From Osmia lignaria lignaria (Eukaryota > Arthropoda > Insecta > Hymenoptera > Megachilidae): 64,000 bases of DNA. The position numbers and the translations under genes were made by a program. Position 1 is the first letter of the stretch, and the number at the start of each line of letters is the position of its first letter. Of this stretch, positions 50,511 through 63,796 are shown one piece after another. Under the pieces are notes generated by a model that was not told the DNA's origin, did no database searches, and saw only the letters and a program-made list of their open reading frames with translations. The DNA lies in assembly GCF_051020975.1 (NCBI RefSeq), contig NC_135044.1, positions 6,822,501-6,886,500 on the forward strand, given 5' to 3'.

Positions 50511-53500
50511 TTTCATTATTTCTTTAGTATATTTCATTAAGTTTTTTCAGTGTAGATTTAAACGAGACCTACTTTATGTACAAATGAGGTATCTCGTTAC
50601 ACTAAGCTAGTATTAAATATGAAAGGATGATATATCTTGTCTACCAATTCGAACGTGATGTTGATTAAATAACTAGCACTTTCTACTTATATAAGCGTTT
50701 AAGCAACCGGTCGTTAATTAAAGAAGCAATCTTCATGATCGATTAAAGTTCGTAAAGTTCTTTGGACTCGTTTCAAGAGATTTTTGAAAGCTTTAACCAG
50801 TTTATGCATTTGTGTCTGATGCATGAAAAATGTTCGCACGCAACATATTTTACCACTTTCGACAGCCCTGTTAGCGATATTTGACTGACGCATAAGCGCA
50901 CTAAAATCTCCCCCTCATTTTATGGAGAAAAAATCTTGCATAATTACAAATAATTTAAGTTGAGTGCAGTTTAAAATTGTCAAAGGAAGTAGAAGTTTTA
51001 TGAACCATAGGATCATCAACGGCAGAAAGACTTATAATTTTACGGTCGGAAAAATATATTTACTTTGAAAACTCCATCAGTCGTTTCGCCATTTTGCGGA
51101 AGTATTACGTAGCTCGCGGTTACGATCGATCATCCGGTAGGGAGGGGTCAAGCGGTAAAGGTGATCTTTTTGAAAATTTCCTATGGGTTTATTCGGTCAT
51201 AAATCGGCCAAGTAATCGCCGTAGGAAGTATGCTGAGATATTGCAAATACTTCAACCGACCCGCTTTATAATCGACCCGTACATATATTCAGAAATTTCA
51301 CTACTATTTAAAATTATTTTTTCATTTTCTCTGTTTTCTTAATTAATTGAATTCGCTAAATTTATAGCAGCGATCATTAGCGATCCTTTCGGTAGTCAAC
51401 GTATTAAATAGTAATCTTTTCGTTGCTCGCTACCTGTAATAAATTTTACAAAATATGATGTACACGGTTACGAGGATCGTTATATTAATTTGTTTACAGG
51501 AGATAAAATTAAAAGCATAGATTTAGTAGCCGTTTATAATTAAGGCGCATAGCTTCAGACACCGAAAGAGAAAGAGATAACGCGTTGATACATATTTATG
51601 ACCCAATTACGTCTACGACGACCGTTCATCCGTGAACTGGCGAGCACGGTCCGAGCCACCCACTTCTGGCAAGGGTGAGTTTATTTCGAAAAAAAAAGAG
51701 AGAAAGAGAGAGAGAGAGAGCGGTATATACACCATGGAGGAAACAGAGCGGCAAATTACTCCTTGCTGGCGTTTAATTCGCAGAGTATCGTAGCAGAGGA
51801 GAAAAACGACCGCCTCGGTGGGTAGTTTACGCCTCTGAATGGATTCGAAGGGGAAATTTTGATCAAAAGTTAATTTTAAAATAGCACGAAGATGAAGTTT
51901 GCCGGATTTAGTGCTCGCATCAAGCTGCTGCAAAAAATTCCAGGAATTAAAGTTGTATTTTAACATTTCATACTTGAACTACACTGGTAAAATAATCTCA
52001 GGAGAGATGTTGAAAAATGAATTTTTTGGTCAGTTTTGTGCCATTCGCAGCAAAGAAGTAATTTAATTATTAATTATAAATTTTAAGTTCCTGATGAGAT
52101 ACTTTATTTAAAGTTGAAAATACACTTCCAAAATTCTTTGTACTTTGGATATTCGTATACCAGACTCCACGTGTCATTAATTGACAAATATTATAATTAA
52201 CATCATTCGGCTAATTTTTGCCCTTTTAGTACCATAGGGTAAAAAAGTGTCTCGATTCCCTTCTAATGGAACAGGATTTACGTGTCTATCTTCCCAGCTG
52301 TCAAGGGAGGGCCACGGTGTTCTTCGATTTCAAAGGAACGATCTTAGTTTTCAGGCCGGCTCAAAGCGATAAATAAATCCGTGAGCTTTATTGTGAAACG
52401 CCGGCTCGAAGGAAATTCAGTGGCGGATAAGATGGAGTAGTGCTTTCAACGCGAGGAGGAATTAAGAACAAATAATCCGCGAGAGACACGACTGGATCTT
52501 ACCCGTAGCCGTCTTTCATCGAACTTTATAGTCCCCACGTCGACGGCATACCAAACGAAATTTTTATCCCCGACGGAACCGAGCTTCTTGGATCAAACGA
52601 ATGGATTTACGCTCTCTTTCTGTATCGGCCTCGAAACATAGACATTCTTGAACAGTGGCAAAGTTTCTTTGCAATTTAGAGGAATTCAGAGTTACCGGTA
52701 AAGCGTAGTACGCTATGAGGGTGTCAAATATTGATTTGAAATTGAATGTTGTAGGGACAGTGTAATTGTTAAAATGTGTATTAGATACGAAATCAATATT
52801 CTGAATTTAATGGAACTGAAAATTTGATATAAATCTAGAGAAGATTATTTCCAACAGAAATATGATGTTACGTGTAACTTTCTATGTTTTAAATTTCAGA
52901 TTAACAGTAAAATAGCAACGAGATAATCCGTGTTGAATATAATTGAGATTTCGAGCAGAAATCGCTAGGAATAGCTGTATAAAACGATTATTCCACACGA
53001 CTCTGTGTAATCCCGGATTTTCCACCGATAATAATACCTATAGTCGTTCAGCATAGATTTGTTTTTTATAATCAACTGATCCGTCCGTGAAACTGATTGA
53101 ATATTATTTTCGACATTGCATTTCACTCATGCCAAAGTAACGTTTATCCGATCACTGATAAATTGATGATAAAAATGAAATACATTCAGGTCATCTGAAA
53201 GTTGTAGTACCCTATATTACTGAACTTGATTTGTAAAAGGGATATCAGGGGAAGGTAAAGGAGAGAAAAGGGTGTCAGTGAAATTCAAAATTTATTTTGA
53301 TTTCTACAATCTGTAGAAAAATCAGAATAGATAAAAAACAAATATCACGGTACTATTTCTGATGTATCAGTATGAAAATGGGGATGCAATCTCACGCGAA
53401 GGAGGACAGAAAGTTCCTCCGGAAGCGATTTGCCAAAAAATCTGCAACCAGACCATCTGTCATTGGTGAAAAGAAATAAATCGTATCCCATGGATGACAA

Positions 53501-56500
53501 TCTCCAGCTGGAAGAAGAATTGATACTTCTCGAGGATGCTTTCTCTTTCGAAGGGCGTCACGTGGAACGGTTCGATATGGCGATCGATTATTCTCGACAG
53601 ATATATTAGACAGCCATTTCCTCGAGGATTCCGTTTCTGTCGGTGAACGTGTACGCGTCAATTGACGTGACGGAGTGGTGCGGTACATAAATTGAACGAA
53701 AACCAAACCAGCGTCCGTCAGCCAACGGCCAAGTCACGCACACTGGTGAATTATGGACTCGTTCGTTTTTCGCGCTGTTATTCGCGAGTGTGATTATGAT
53801 GACATACCCGACACGACCGATCATCCCTCCTCCTGTGTTCTATCACCGAAATGCGAAAGGTTTGTCACCGTGATACTGAAGGTTCGATAATATATATTTC
53901 ACTTTTCATTCGTATCCAAAAAGATCTCAAATTTAGAAAAATTAATTAAAATTACATCAAATAATAGCAATTTGTTTTTATCCTGTAGATGGAATCGATT
54001 ATATCAGGAGAAATTTAATTATCCTTATATTTCATATGATTTTCGAATGATAAAGGCTTCCAATTATAACACGATACAACACATATCCGTGATATTTAAT
54101 TATCGGAATGTGCTTTATTTAAAATGAACAAGAATGTATTCATACGTTTGTATAAACTCTTTGTTTTTATTATTTCTGTACTGAATCCACCACTGAAATT
54201 ATGTACACGTATTACAGTACTTCCTGTACTTAATATCTTCTGTACCATACACTGCTATTTGTAACCATATTTTTAAAAAAAATTTGCATTCTTTTAACCG
54301 CGATAAAAGCAATGGACAAAGGGGTTAAATGGCTTTTTATGTATTATGAAGGGCACTTTGTAGCTTCTATGTTCGCTTTTAAAAATTTCACGAATTTTTC
54401 AACAAAATCTTGAAATACATTATTCATTTATTTACTTTAAAAATGAATATGCATACAGATCATTTAAAAACATTCACGCTTTCCATTTAAAAATATATAT
54501 TTACATTGTTCATTTACCCCATCAAACTGAATGCTTTTTCTCTCAAATATTTTTGTGCAATTAAGGCATTCATATCCGAAACTGTTTAAATGAATAATTC
54601 AACGTGTATAAAAATATGATCTGTCGCGAATGAAGTGTCGAATTGAATAAAAATGCATGGAATTTAAATAATAAATTCTGCTGATTCTGGAATTTGAAAT
54701 AAAATGATACAAATTATTATAGTTCGATAATACATTTATAAAATTGTTAAAGTCAGTCGAAAATCTTTCAGCTTAAAGTAGTTTTGAAGTTGTTCTCGGA
54801 GCTGAGAATAATCTTCAGTATTTTATTTTGTTAATATGAGAGAATAAAATGATTATAAATGATTATTATGTACCTTTTAAAACGTTAAAGTAAACAAAAT
54901 ATAACCAACATAAAATATCTCATGTTTCATGTAGCGTGTAATTTATTGATACGACTGATATTATAAATAATGCATGAAATATTAATAAATGTTTCGCTTT
55001 TTCGTAAAATATTCATCATTCTTGCACACACCGGTTTAATCGATGATAATTCTCGACAAATGCACTGTCCTGACAAAGTTTCAAGAACAACAATCTGTTT
55101 TCATTTGTTAGAATCTCTCCTATAAATCTTACTAATAAACGAACAGAAAACAATATCTGCTAAGCTCTGTCACAATTTTGCAAATATTAATTTATTGTAA
55201 TTTTAATTTACCAACCAGTATCGTATTAATTATGATTTTAATAAAAGCAGCAGCAGCTTAAAGTACAACTGATTATTTACAGCCACAGTTAAAAATTTCT
55301 GTGAAAGTTGAAAATTAAATTTTTAATTATTTGATTATTGGATATCGAATCCAATACTATAAAGTTAAATTAAATATTGAAAAATTGAAATTTTCGCATG
55401 GCTTAAATAATCGATTAAATAATAATGTATAATTTTTGGAATAGTTTTATAAAAAGACTTTTAGCTGCATTGCTGATGCAAACGCCCTACCATTGAAAGG
55501 AATGCGTTTCGCAAACAAGTTCAATTTCCTTGAAAGACCGTTTCAGCAAATGACGACACTCTGTGTTGTAAGTCTTTGCGATATGATCGAGATATATCGA
55601 CAAGAATAGCGAGAACACGGCTGGTGCTTGTAACCGGAAAGTACCTATTACACGGCACGAGACAGTGCATGCAAATTACAACTGTGATGCGTCTATTGCG
55701 CTACTCACGCGAATTTTCCGCGACATACAAGGTGTCTCGAAAACCGATAATTTTTCATGAATTTCAAAAGAAATTTACCGAAAATATTTTGATTTGTTAC
55801 AGTTCACTCCGTCCTTAAAACTACGTACAAATTAACGAGAGAGGGGGATGACGAGAGGAATCAGCGTAGTTCACGGTGTTTGAACAGTTCATCCAAATTG
55901 TTTATCCGCTGTTCAGTCGGCTGTTTGCCATCCGCACGAGTTGACGCCGTATTCTGGCGTTTGTCTAGAAACAGGCGATTAAACCAGCAAGTCGTGAGAG
56001 ATGCCGACGCTGTGGCGTCCTTGGTGAGTGCGTAAATCAACAACGAGCATAACTTGAGAACGCGTTACCGGAAGCGTGGCAGAAGAGGACACGGTCTGGC
56101 TTTTCATACATACGAGAATCCTCGCGTTCCATCAGCGTAATTTTCACCCACGTTTCTGTCTCCTCGCTGCCATGTGACTGTGTACCGTCAACAGCTACGG
56201 AAACGGAAGTTCCTTCTGTGAGCACAACAGCTTGCAGGCATCTTCTCGTTGACGTCCACAGATGCGTACAAGGCGTTGAGAAAGCAGCGTTCGCGAGGTA
56301 AATTGGGAACAACAACTTTCCATTCTCCAAATTTTCTTCCAAGGAAATATTTTAAATTTATTCTCAAGATGCGCCATTCTTTTCTCTCTTTCTTTTTTCA
56401 AACGACGCATCAGGTGCGTCAGTTGATTTTCTTCTCATTCGGGAATTGATCGATAATCGACTTCCATGCTTCCTACGTTGATCACCCATTCTCGTAAGCT

Positions 56501-56969
56501 CCATCTCCTGCTCTGTTGTCTTAAATCTCTTTCAACGAGCATAAAAAGGAGAAGTAAAAGCGCGATGGTCGAGTAACGTTGGTGAAATATTAAAAACGGT
56601 CGAAAGCTTCTTTCCTTGGTCGCTCGGTCGAAACCGTACGGAGAGGAAAGACCATAAATAGAGGCGTTACAGGAAGGCTATCAGGCAAAATTTAGTCTCT
56701 GGCATCTCTACCGGAATCAGATATTCCGGAAAAGTGAAAATCGGATTCGGTAGGTGGTTCTTCAGCGCGAAATTCAATCGCAGTCTCGCTATCCGGAGAG
56801 AACCCATAAAGTTACCGACCCAGCGAAGACGCTGCATCCTTTGTATAGGGTGTTAAGAAAATGAGGGTCGCGGCTTATGAAGATTGCAATCTTATTTTAA
56901 TAATTTGAAAAATTAAAAAGATAGAAATTTAGAAAATCGACAAGAATACTGATTTGGATTAGATTTTTT
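50511..56969. other. No recognised gene; AT-rich with simple repeat
   Basis: AT-rich sequence, strongest from about 53,900 to 55,500. A GA dinucleotide run lies at about 51689-51721. GC-richer patches occur near 53,400-53,830 and 55,850-56,300, with overlapping frames on both strands that match no family I know. Confidence 0.6.
51689..51721. repeat. GA-rich microsatellite
   Basis: An A-run followed by gagagaaagagagagagaga-type sequence. A minus-strand frame crossing it gains a Ser/Leu low-complexity run and should not be taken as coding. Confidence 0.85.
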
Positions 56970-57508
56970 GGTCCACGGGTCAGATCCATGATTCCCAAGT
57001 TTTTTTTTGAATTATAATTTGTCTCTTTTTGAATAACTGTTACATAAAAATTATCATTAAAAAAAAAAAAAGAAAAAAAAAACAAAAATGAGAACCCAGG
57101 ATTTGAACCGAGGATCTTTAGATTGCGAGTCATGAGTTTAACCACGGAGGAGATCCATGACTCGCAATCTGAAGGTCCTCGGTTCAAATCCTTGGTCTCC
57201 AACAATATTTTTTTTTTTTTTTATGATAATTTTTATGTAATAGTTATTCAAAAAGAGACAAATTATCATTAACAAAACAAAAAAAATGTTGGGAACCAAG
57301 GATTTGAACCGTGGATCTCTAGATTGCGAGTCGTATGTGTGAGTTTGTCATACTTCAGAATGTAAGGAGTAACTAACTGTAATTGTTAATATCTTTTAAA
57401 CAATTAGCCGTCTGCCCCCAAAACGGGGTATAGGTGTGTTCAGCTCGACGAGCCCTACAAGCTGGCAAAATTTCATTAATAAGTGAGTGTAACACTTGGA
57501 TAGTTCCC
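56970..57508. mobile_element. Palindromic tRNA-like repeat element, truncated copy
   Basis: Second copy of the element at 63064-63796. The central hairpin is 57090-57134 paired imperfectly with 57156-57200 around a 21-nt loop. Both arms contain ggatttgaacc/ggttcaaatcc, which fits the tRNA B-box or T-loop pattern. AT linkers carry tctctttttgaataac and its complement. The right outer arm (about 57,330-57,508) ends in taacacttggatagttcccc and is about 95% like the other copy. The left outer arm is missing beyond a diverged module at about 56970-57000. The loop reads as the reverse complement of the other copy's loop, so the insertion is in the opposite orientation or the loop has flipped. Confidence 0.8.
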
Positions 57509-60500
57509 CTTGTCAGACTCGTACCTCTTTAGGGCAACAGACAAGCCTGATACGAAGCTAAATTAGCATTTTAATTGAATGTGCAAGTTCCAAGACGTGT
57601 TTTTTACCACACCCGACCACGCATCCACCTAGTTTCGTGGTGCTGGCGTGTTTCGAGGTGCCGGGAAGGCGGCAGACCGAAAACGCGATCCTTGAAATTT
57701 ATCGTCGCGTTATTTGCGCCTGCTGCCAGAAGACAAACATAGTTAAGGAACCGGTAGACGTAATTAGAATTTCTGCAGGTGAGGATATTAATCCTTGAAA
57801 TCGGTATATCGATCAACTGTTTAAGATTATTAATAGAACGTTAACTTCACTTTTAATTAATTTTAAAATACGAAACTTTTCTTTGAAAAATAATTTCATA
57901 GATGTTCGTCATTTTTATTTAAATAAAATACATTTGAAATCCCGTTTCCCATTGAAACACTAAGCCTACATTTATCCCGTAGCTTTACCCTAATCTCTGT
58001 ATCCAAGGTTACATCGTATCGTGATGGAAGAGCCGTCAGGATTCATTGGATTTCCACAATCTTGAAATCTGTCGTCCGTAGAGGTGACACACGCAACGTC
58101 TTCGCCAGATTTCGTTATGGTTCTATAAACGGATATGGATGGATGCAGCACTTCTGTCCATCGCTGGATAGATCTACCCATCGATCTGACCTCGTATGGA
58201 CACGTGGTTTGTCTTCAGCGCCGGGGATTTACAATCTACCCCTACACGGTGAGCCAGTAAAAATTACCACCTTGAATATATTTGTCTTTTTAAATGGAAC
58301 CATCCATTTCTTTTATATACAATTTCCTTAGGACATCGTGAAGTTTCGCTCGTAGATAAGAGAATTCAAGAAGCTGTTTAATTAATATTATGTTCAAGGC
58401 ATAGAATTTAGTGCATTCCCAATTGAAGTAGCCCCTACAATCCAAAGTTTCCCCGCAGATGGCATTTAGATTTGTTCGCGTTTAGATTTTGCTAACAGAG
58501 TTTCGTCTATTATCGTGGATGACTATTGTTATCGAGGTGACCACCGTAGATGGGTTAACAGGATTCCGAGTTCACCACAATGGTGTAATATCGAGTGTTC
58601 AACGGTGCACGTCACAATTGTGTAGTACCGTTGTTAATACATATCCAACTTCCGTGTCAAGATTTCCAGTTCAAGATCACATTAATGTGAAAATGGTCTC
58701 TTGTTCGCAAGATCCCCCAAAAAAGAAAAAAGACATTTTTTTAAATACCTTTCCTGCCATAATATTACAAAATTATTATTTTTCTATTTCCACAAATTAA
58801 TTTCCATATATATATTTTTATAATTTACCCTACAATACTTTGCTATAGAGTCACCTTTAGACGCTTGGAAAATGCAACAGTTCTTTATTTATTTATCGTT
58901 TATGACAGAATTTCGCAGTTTCGAAAAATCCTTTGTGTTCGAGGCGTGAACGTGCAAAGCGTATTTCACAAATTCGCCCCTGTGCAGATAATAAATCAGT
59001 CGCTTAATGCCCGACCTGTTACCGCGGCCACGCAGCTTGCCCTTACGCGAGCGTGTGCCTGCTCCTCATTGTCAGCTACGCAGCGAGTGCGCGAGTGCTC
59101 GTGCTTGTACGTGTACGTAGAAGAGTAAACGTTGCGTGTACACGGACGAGCACGTATGCAACCGAGTGAATTATGCGCTTGGTCCCCGTGTCCAGCGTCA
59201 CCCCGTAAATTTACATCTCCCCTACGTACACCCCCGCGATCGACCAAACCCCATTTCTGTCCTATTCTATTCTGGAACGTACGAGTGCGCCGTGCGGTTT
59301 GATCCAAAAATAATGAGAATGCTTGCTTTATAACTCGGATCGATAGTCGTGACGAGAAGAAGATGAACTGATATGATCTGGGGATGCTAACCCTTTATGA
59401 AAAGGGTTGAAATAATTTGTTCTAAAATAAATTCTTCCTGGTCCGTCATCCAAGTGTTAATCTTCTTACATAAGATTTCTAAGTCGATCATAACCCAGAC
59501 CTATGAAAATGAAATTCAAATTGTTGTTCTCTTCCTGGTCCGTCATCCAAGGGTGAACCTCCTCACGGTACTTGATTTATGTCAGTTTTGTTATTGAACG
59601 GAGTTCACGGACAGAAAGAGTACTACAATAGAAGTATCTTGGAGAGAATTGGAAAGCTGAACAGTGCCAGGGAAACAGTTTGCGGTAGGCTGATCGAATT
59701 GATTGCGGGAACGTTATATATTGATCAGAGAAACAATATGGCCGAGCGTTTACGCATCAAGTCATTCGCATCGTAGTCGTTGCAACAATGGTAAAACACT
59801 TGCATATCGATTTGCGGTGTATTCAAAGTTGGTACACGGTTCGAAGCAGGCTCGGTTGTATCGATTTCACTGACTTGTGTGCTGGCAGTTACGTTCCAGT
59901 GACGAAACCGTGGACCCATGTGTGGTATACACATATATATCCGGTACAATGTCGAAGTACGGTAAAGTTTTATTCCAATATAGAAATTCACATGCAAACG
60001 ACATGCGAATTGCACAGACTATACAGGTTACAAAGAGAACTAAAGCGAGCCTTGGTTCGATTGTCTTCCCTAAGCCCTGGGATTGACGGTGCACGAACAA
60101 CCGTATAATTAAACGCACGGTACAATGCATAATAAGTTCCTGGCCTATTGTAACGATGCATTCATCTTGCACACAGTGTGCATTGTAATTTTCGATTCGT
60201 GATTAGCGACGGTTAATCAAACCATTTTTTTGATGAAAAATTCTTTCTTTTCTTAATTGCCCCTAATACGTTCCTATACATTCGCAGGTTCTCTATCAGG
60301 GGTGGTAATAATCAGAAAGTGAGAAAATAGATAAAAAATTTAGAGTCACATTTTTTATTCATATTTTCATACAAATTTATCCTTCTTCATTCTGTGTATC
60401 TGACGCTTTTAATTTCCCATATGAGATTTTAGTAAGTGGTCTTAATTTAATGGCCAGGGGCTGTGGGTTAGTTATTTTCGGCTGAATCCATTCCAATCAG

Positions 60501-63063
60501 AAACGGTTAATTAACACCAGGATAAATTCAGTTTTCACGGTTTTCGTTGAGCCTTCGTAGCTTTAAACGTTCGAAACCATTTGGGGATAACAAGTGCAAA
60601 CGTCTCGTTGCCTATAACCACCGAATGCCCTCGATTTCGCGACACTCGTACTCTACATCCTCGCGTTTGCAATTCAAGGTTTTTAGAATTCGACGCGTGT
60701 TTCACCCTTGCCGGTGATAAAACAGCACTTTGCGGATTGGGAAATAGGGTGTATTCCCATTCGAAGGTGCATTCGAACGGTTGCTTTCGCTGTTTCTTCG
60801 CCGCTCCGAAAGGAAATTAAACGATTCCAAGCTATTTAGCTGAACGTAACGAATCAGTTTATGCTCTTATCTAATCGCGATTTCCTTTTAACACTTCGAT
60901 GGCTCCTTATTTTTACGAATTTATGTCTTGCAATTTTATGTTCTTCCTTGTAATTAACTTGAAGTGTTTAAAATTTTTAATTTTTAAATTGCAATTAATA
61001 TTTTGAAGAGTAGATTAAATGGACAACGAAATTGTCCAGTCAATTTTTAGGATTAAAGAACCTAAGGACCAAAGGAACAGTGTAAGATTTATAAATTGGA
61101 GCTCTCTCCATGGTCCGCCTTCCGAGGAATTAAACGAACAGTTGTAAAAATTTTAAATGTGGGTTAATCAAACAAACTCGAATAGATTAAAATCAAGAAT
61201 TCTCTAGGAATAACCCCGTTTCTTTCTTTTTTTTTCCACGATCGCATCCACGGAGAAATGTACCGAGTCGAGATATTCAACGTTAGAGAAGCGGAGGAAC
61301 GGTGGTCGTTCAAATTGGATTCAGCGATAGTGCTGAATCGAATTGCATACCTTCCAAATTACATTCCACAAATGTGACAGGGAAAGAGTGTAAAAAGAAA
61401 TTCGAGAAGAGAAAAAATTCTCTGTCTTTCGAAAATACATTCGAATCTTTACGTAAGACAAAAGAAAAGAAAACAAGAAGGAAAAAAGGGACAGGACAGC
61501 TTGTTTAAGCTGAAAACCAAATATACTGTCACACTTTATACTGTGCTCGATAATGGTATCACGATTTTCATATTCTTTTGTTTCCCTTCTTCTTGCCATG
61601 CATTTCACGTATTCTCCGTGTTTTTCGATTCAGAAAACTTTCCAACGATTCGATACAATCTTCCCACACCACGAATTTAAAGTATTCCATTGCCGATTGT
61701 TTGCTCCTGGCGGTTACGATAACAATTTTCTATTCAAAGATCTGTATGTAAAGTGTTCCTTTTAAAAATTTTATTCGAAGATAGATGAAAAATTGACATA
61801 TTCAGTTACGTTCATTCGTGTTTCTAAAAATTTTTATGCAAACTAAAAATGAACCAACATTTGATGCGCGTACGTAACATTCAATTGAAAATAAATAAAT
61901 AATTAATCTAAGGGTTGCTGCATATCAAATGCAGCTTCGAAAACTTTATACGATTTAACGAATTTTCAGAAAATCAATAGCTGTAATTGATTAAATTACC
62001 CCTCGAACTCACCTTCGAAATAAATGGAGCACCATTCTTTTTTTTTCTATCCGTTCCACAACTACTGCATATAAATTATTCCTGTATGTACCTGTTGTTT
62101 TAAATTTGCTTGCAACGTAGTAAAAATTTGCATGTTATGAGAAGTTACATGTTCTCGACACATGTTGCATATTTCCATGAAGTGTTTTTTTCCCTTTTTA
62201 ATAGATGATTACGGTGTTGTATTACTTCGAGTTTCAAACTCTCATTTTGCTGTTTTTTCAACTCAATTTCAGTTCGCCGTGGAACAGCAGTAAATTAAAC
62301 ATTGCAGCATAGGTTTGGAAGGCAAACGCGATAAAATATATTGAAATAAAATTATCTAATAATTATTTTGTACTATTTCTGTTTTTATTTTTAATTTATT
62401 TCAATTTTTTACATTTTATTTTTACTAGTTTTCATATAAACAATCATTAGCATAGGCTTGCATAGAGGATCTTAATAAATTTTCAGAGCCAATTTTCTCA
62501 ACAACAATAAAATATTTTTTTTAATGTAGAAATAATTCCTGCATTGTATACCAAACAAAAGATCTCATAGAATTAGTACGTCCTCCTCCTTCTCCAACGG
62601 GGTGAAGTAATCCAAACGAACCACCATAGGGTCCAGTTATAAGTGACTTACTAGTAGCGCTAACGTAAGCTTCATTATTCGACTTGCACCAGGCCCTAGA
62701 CTTCTCTCGATCGTGCTCGTTCGACTAATACCGTTAATTACTCTCTCGTTGAGGACGTACTTCGTGGCTGGAGTCGCCTAACGAACGCTAATTGGACGTC
62801 GCCGTGACATCGTAATGCCAGGAATACCTGGCAATCTGTCTGGCTAGCCCACTTTCTGCCAACTGGCAGTATGTTACAGAGGTTCAATCGACGATATATC
62901 AGACCTCCTTTCTTTTTCGGTAACCCTGTTTGCTGTTTGATGCAGTTCGATTAGGGATAATCGCCAGTGGAAGATTTAAATCGGTGCTACATTAAAAATA
63001 ATTAAAAATAATTTAACAGGTGGCCAAATTAGATGATTCAGTCTAGTAATGACTATCTTACAA
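57509..63063. other. No recognised gene; CpG-rich patch and a short direct repeat
   Basis: Between the two palindromic elements there is no credible protein. A CpG-rich stretch lies at about 58950-59310, a 22-nt direct repeat at 59433-59551 (annotated separately), and AT-rich sequence elsewhere. GC-richer sequence at about 62,590-62,960 also stands out but has no identifiable content. Confidence 0.55.
59433..59551. repeat. 22-nt direct repeat 97 bp apart
   Basis: The sequence tcttcctggtccgtcatccaag (shown in parts: tcttcctggtcc, gtcatccaag) occurs at 59433-59454 and again at 59530-59551. Similarity continues weakly for about 14 nt downstream. It suggests a local duplication of about 97 bp that has since diverged. 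Confidence 0.75.
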
Positions 63064-63796
63064 GGGGAACTACCCAAGTGTTACATTCACTTATTAATGA
63101 AACTTTGGCAGCTTGTAGAACTCGTCGAGCTGAACACGCCTATACCCCGTTTTGTGGGCAGACGACTAATTGTTTAAAAGATATTAACAATTAAAGTTAG
63201 TTACTACTTACATTGAGAAGTATGACAGACTCACACATACAACTCGCAATCTAGAGATCCACGGTTCAAATCCTTGGTTCCCAACATTTTTTTTATTTTT
63301 TTAATGATAATTAGTCTCTTTTTGAATAACTATTACATGAAAATTATCATTAAAAAAAAAAAAAAAATTTTTGGGAACCAAGGATTTGAACCGAGGACTT
63401 TCAGATTGCGAGTCATGGATCCACTCCGTGGTTAAACACATGACTCGCAATCTGAAAGTCCTCGGTTCAAATCCTTGGTTCCCAAAAAATTTTTTTTTTT
63501 TTTTAATGATAATTTTTATGTAATAGTTATTCAAAAAGAGACAAATTATCATTTAAAAAAACAAAAAAAATGTTGGGAACCAAGGATTGAGAGGATCCAA
63601 GGATCTCTAGATTGAGAGTTGTATGTGTGAATTTGTCATACTTCAGAATGTAAGGAGTAACTAACTGTAATTGTTAATATCTTTTAAACAATTAGCCGTC
63701 TGCCCCCAAAAGGGGGTATAGGCGTGTTCAACTCGAGGAGCTCTACAAGCTGGCAAAGTTTTATTAATAAGTGAGTGTAACACTTGGGTAGTTCTC
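63064..63796. mobile_element. Large palindromic element with four tRNA-like half-modules
   Basis: The whole element is an inverted repeat. It begins ggggaactacccaagtgtta and ends with the near-complement taacacttgggtagttctcc. Internally it alternates forward and reverse modules containing ggttcaaatccttggttccc, which resembles a tRNA T-arm/B box, preceded by gactcgcaatct, an anticodon-arm-like stretch. AT-rich linkers carrying atgataatt...aattatcat, themselves palindromes, separate the modules. No transposase frame is present, so movement would need factors supplied elsewhere. I see no clear target-site duplication. The 83-codon minus-strand frame across it is an antisense reading of the tRNA-like modules. 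Confidence 0.82.
63373..63483. repeat. Perfect 45-bp hairpin at the centre of the palindromic element
   Basis: Bases 63373-63417 (gggaaccaaggatttg...gcgagtcatg) are the exact reverse complement of 63439-63483. A 21-nt loop (63418-63438) contains the D-arm-like gtggttaaaca. Perfect complementarity over 45 bp in diverged surroundings suggests recent formation or repair between arms. Confidence 0.9.

Noticed and set aside
56897..57205. 102-codon minus-strand frame with DLNRGPSDCES
   Set aside because: It crosses the truncated palindromic element and is a by-product of the same repeat, with poly-Phe runs from T tracts.
63301..63552. 83-codon minus-strand frame with GNQGFEPRTFRLRVMCLTTE
   Set aside because: It is the antisense reading of the tRNA-like modules (ggatttgaaccgagg gives GFEPR) plus homopolymer ends. 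Such frames recur as annotation artefacts in repeats with B-box sequences.
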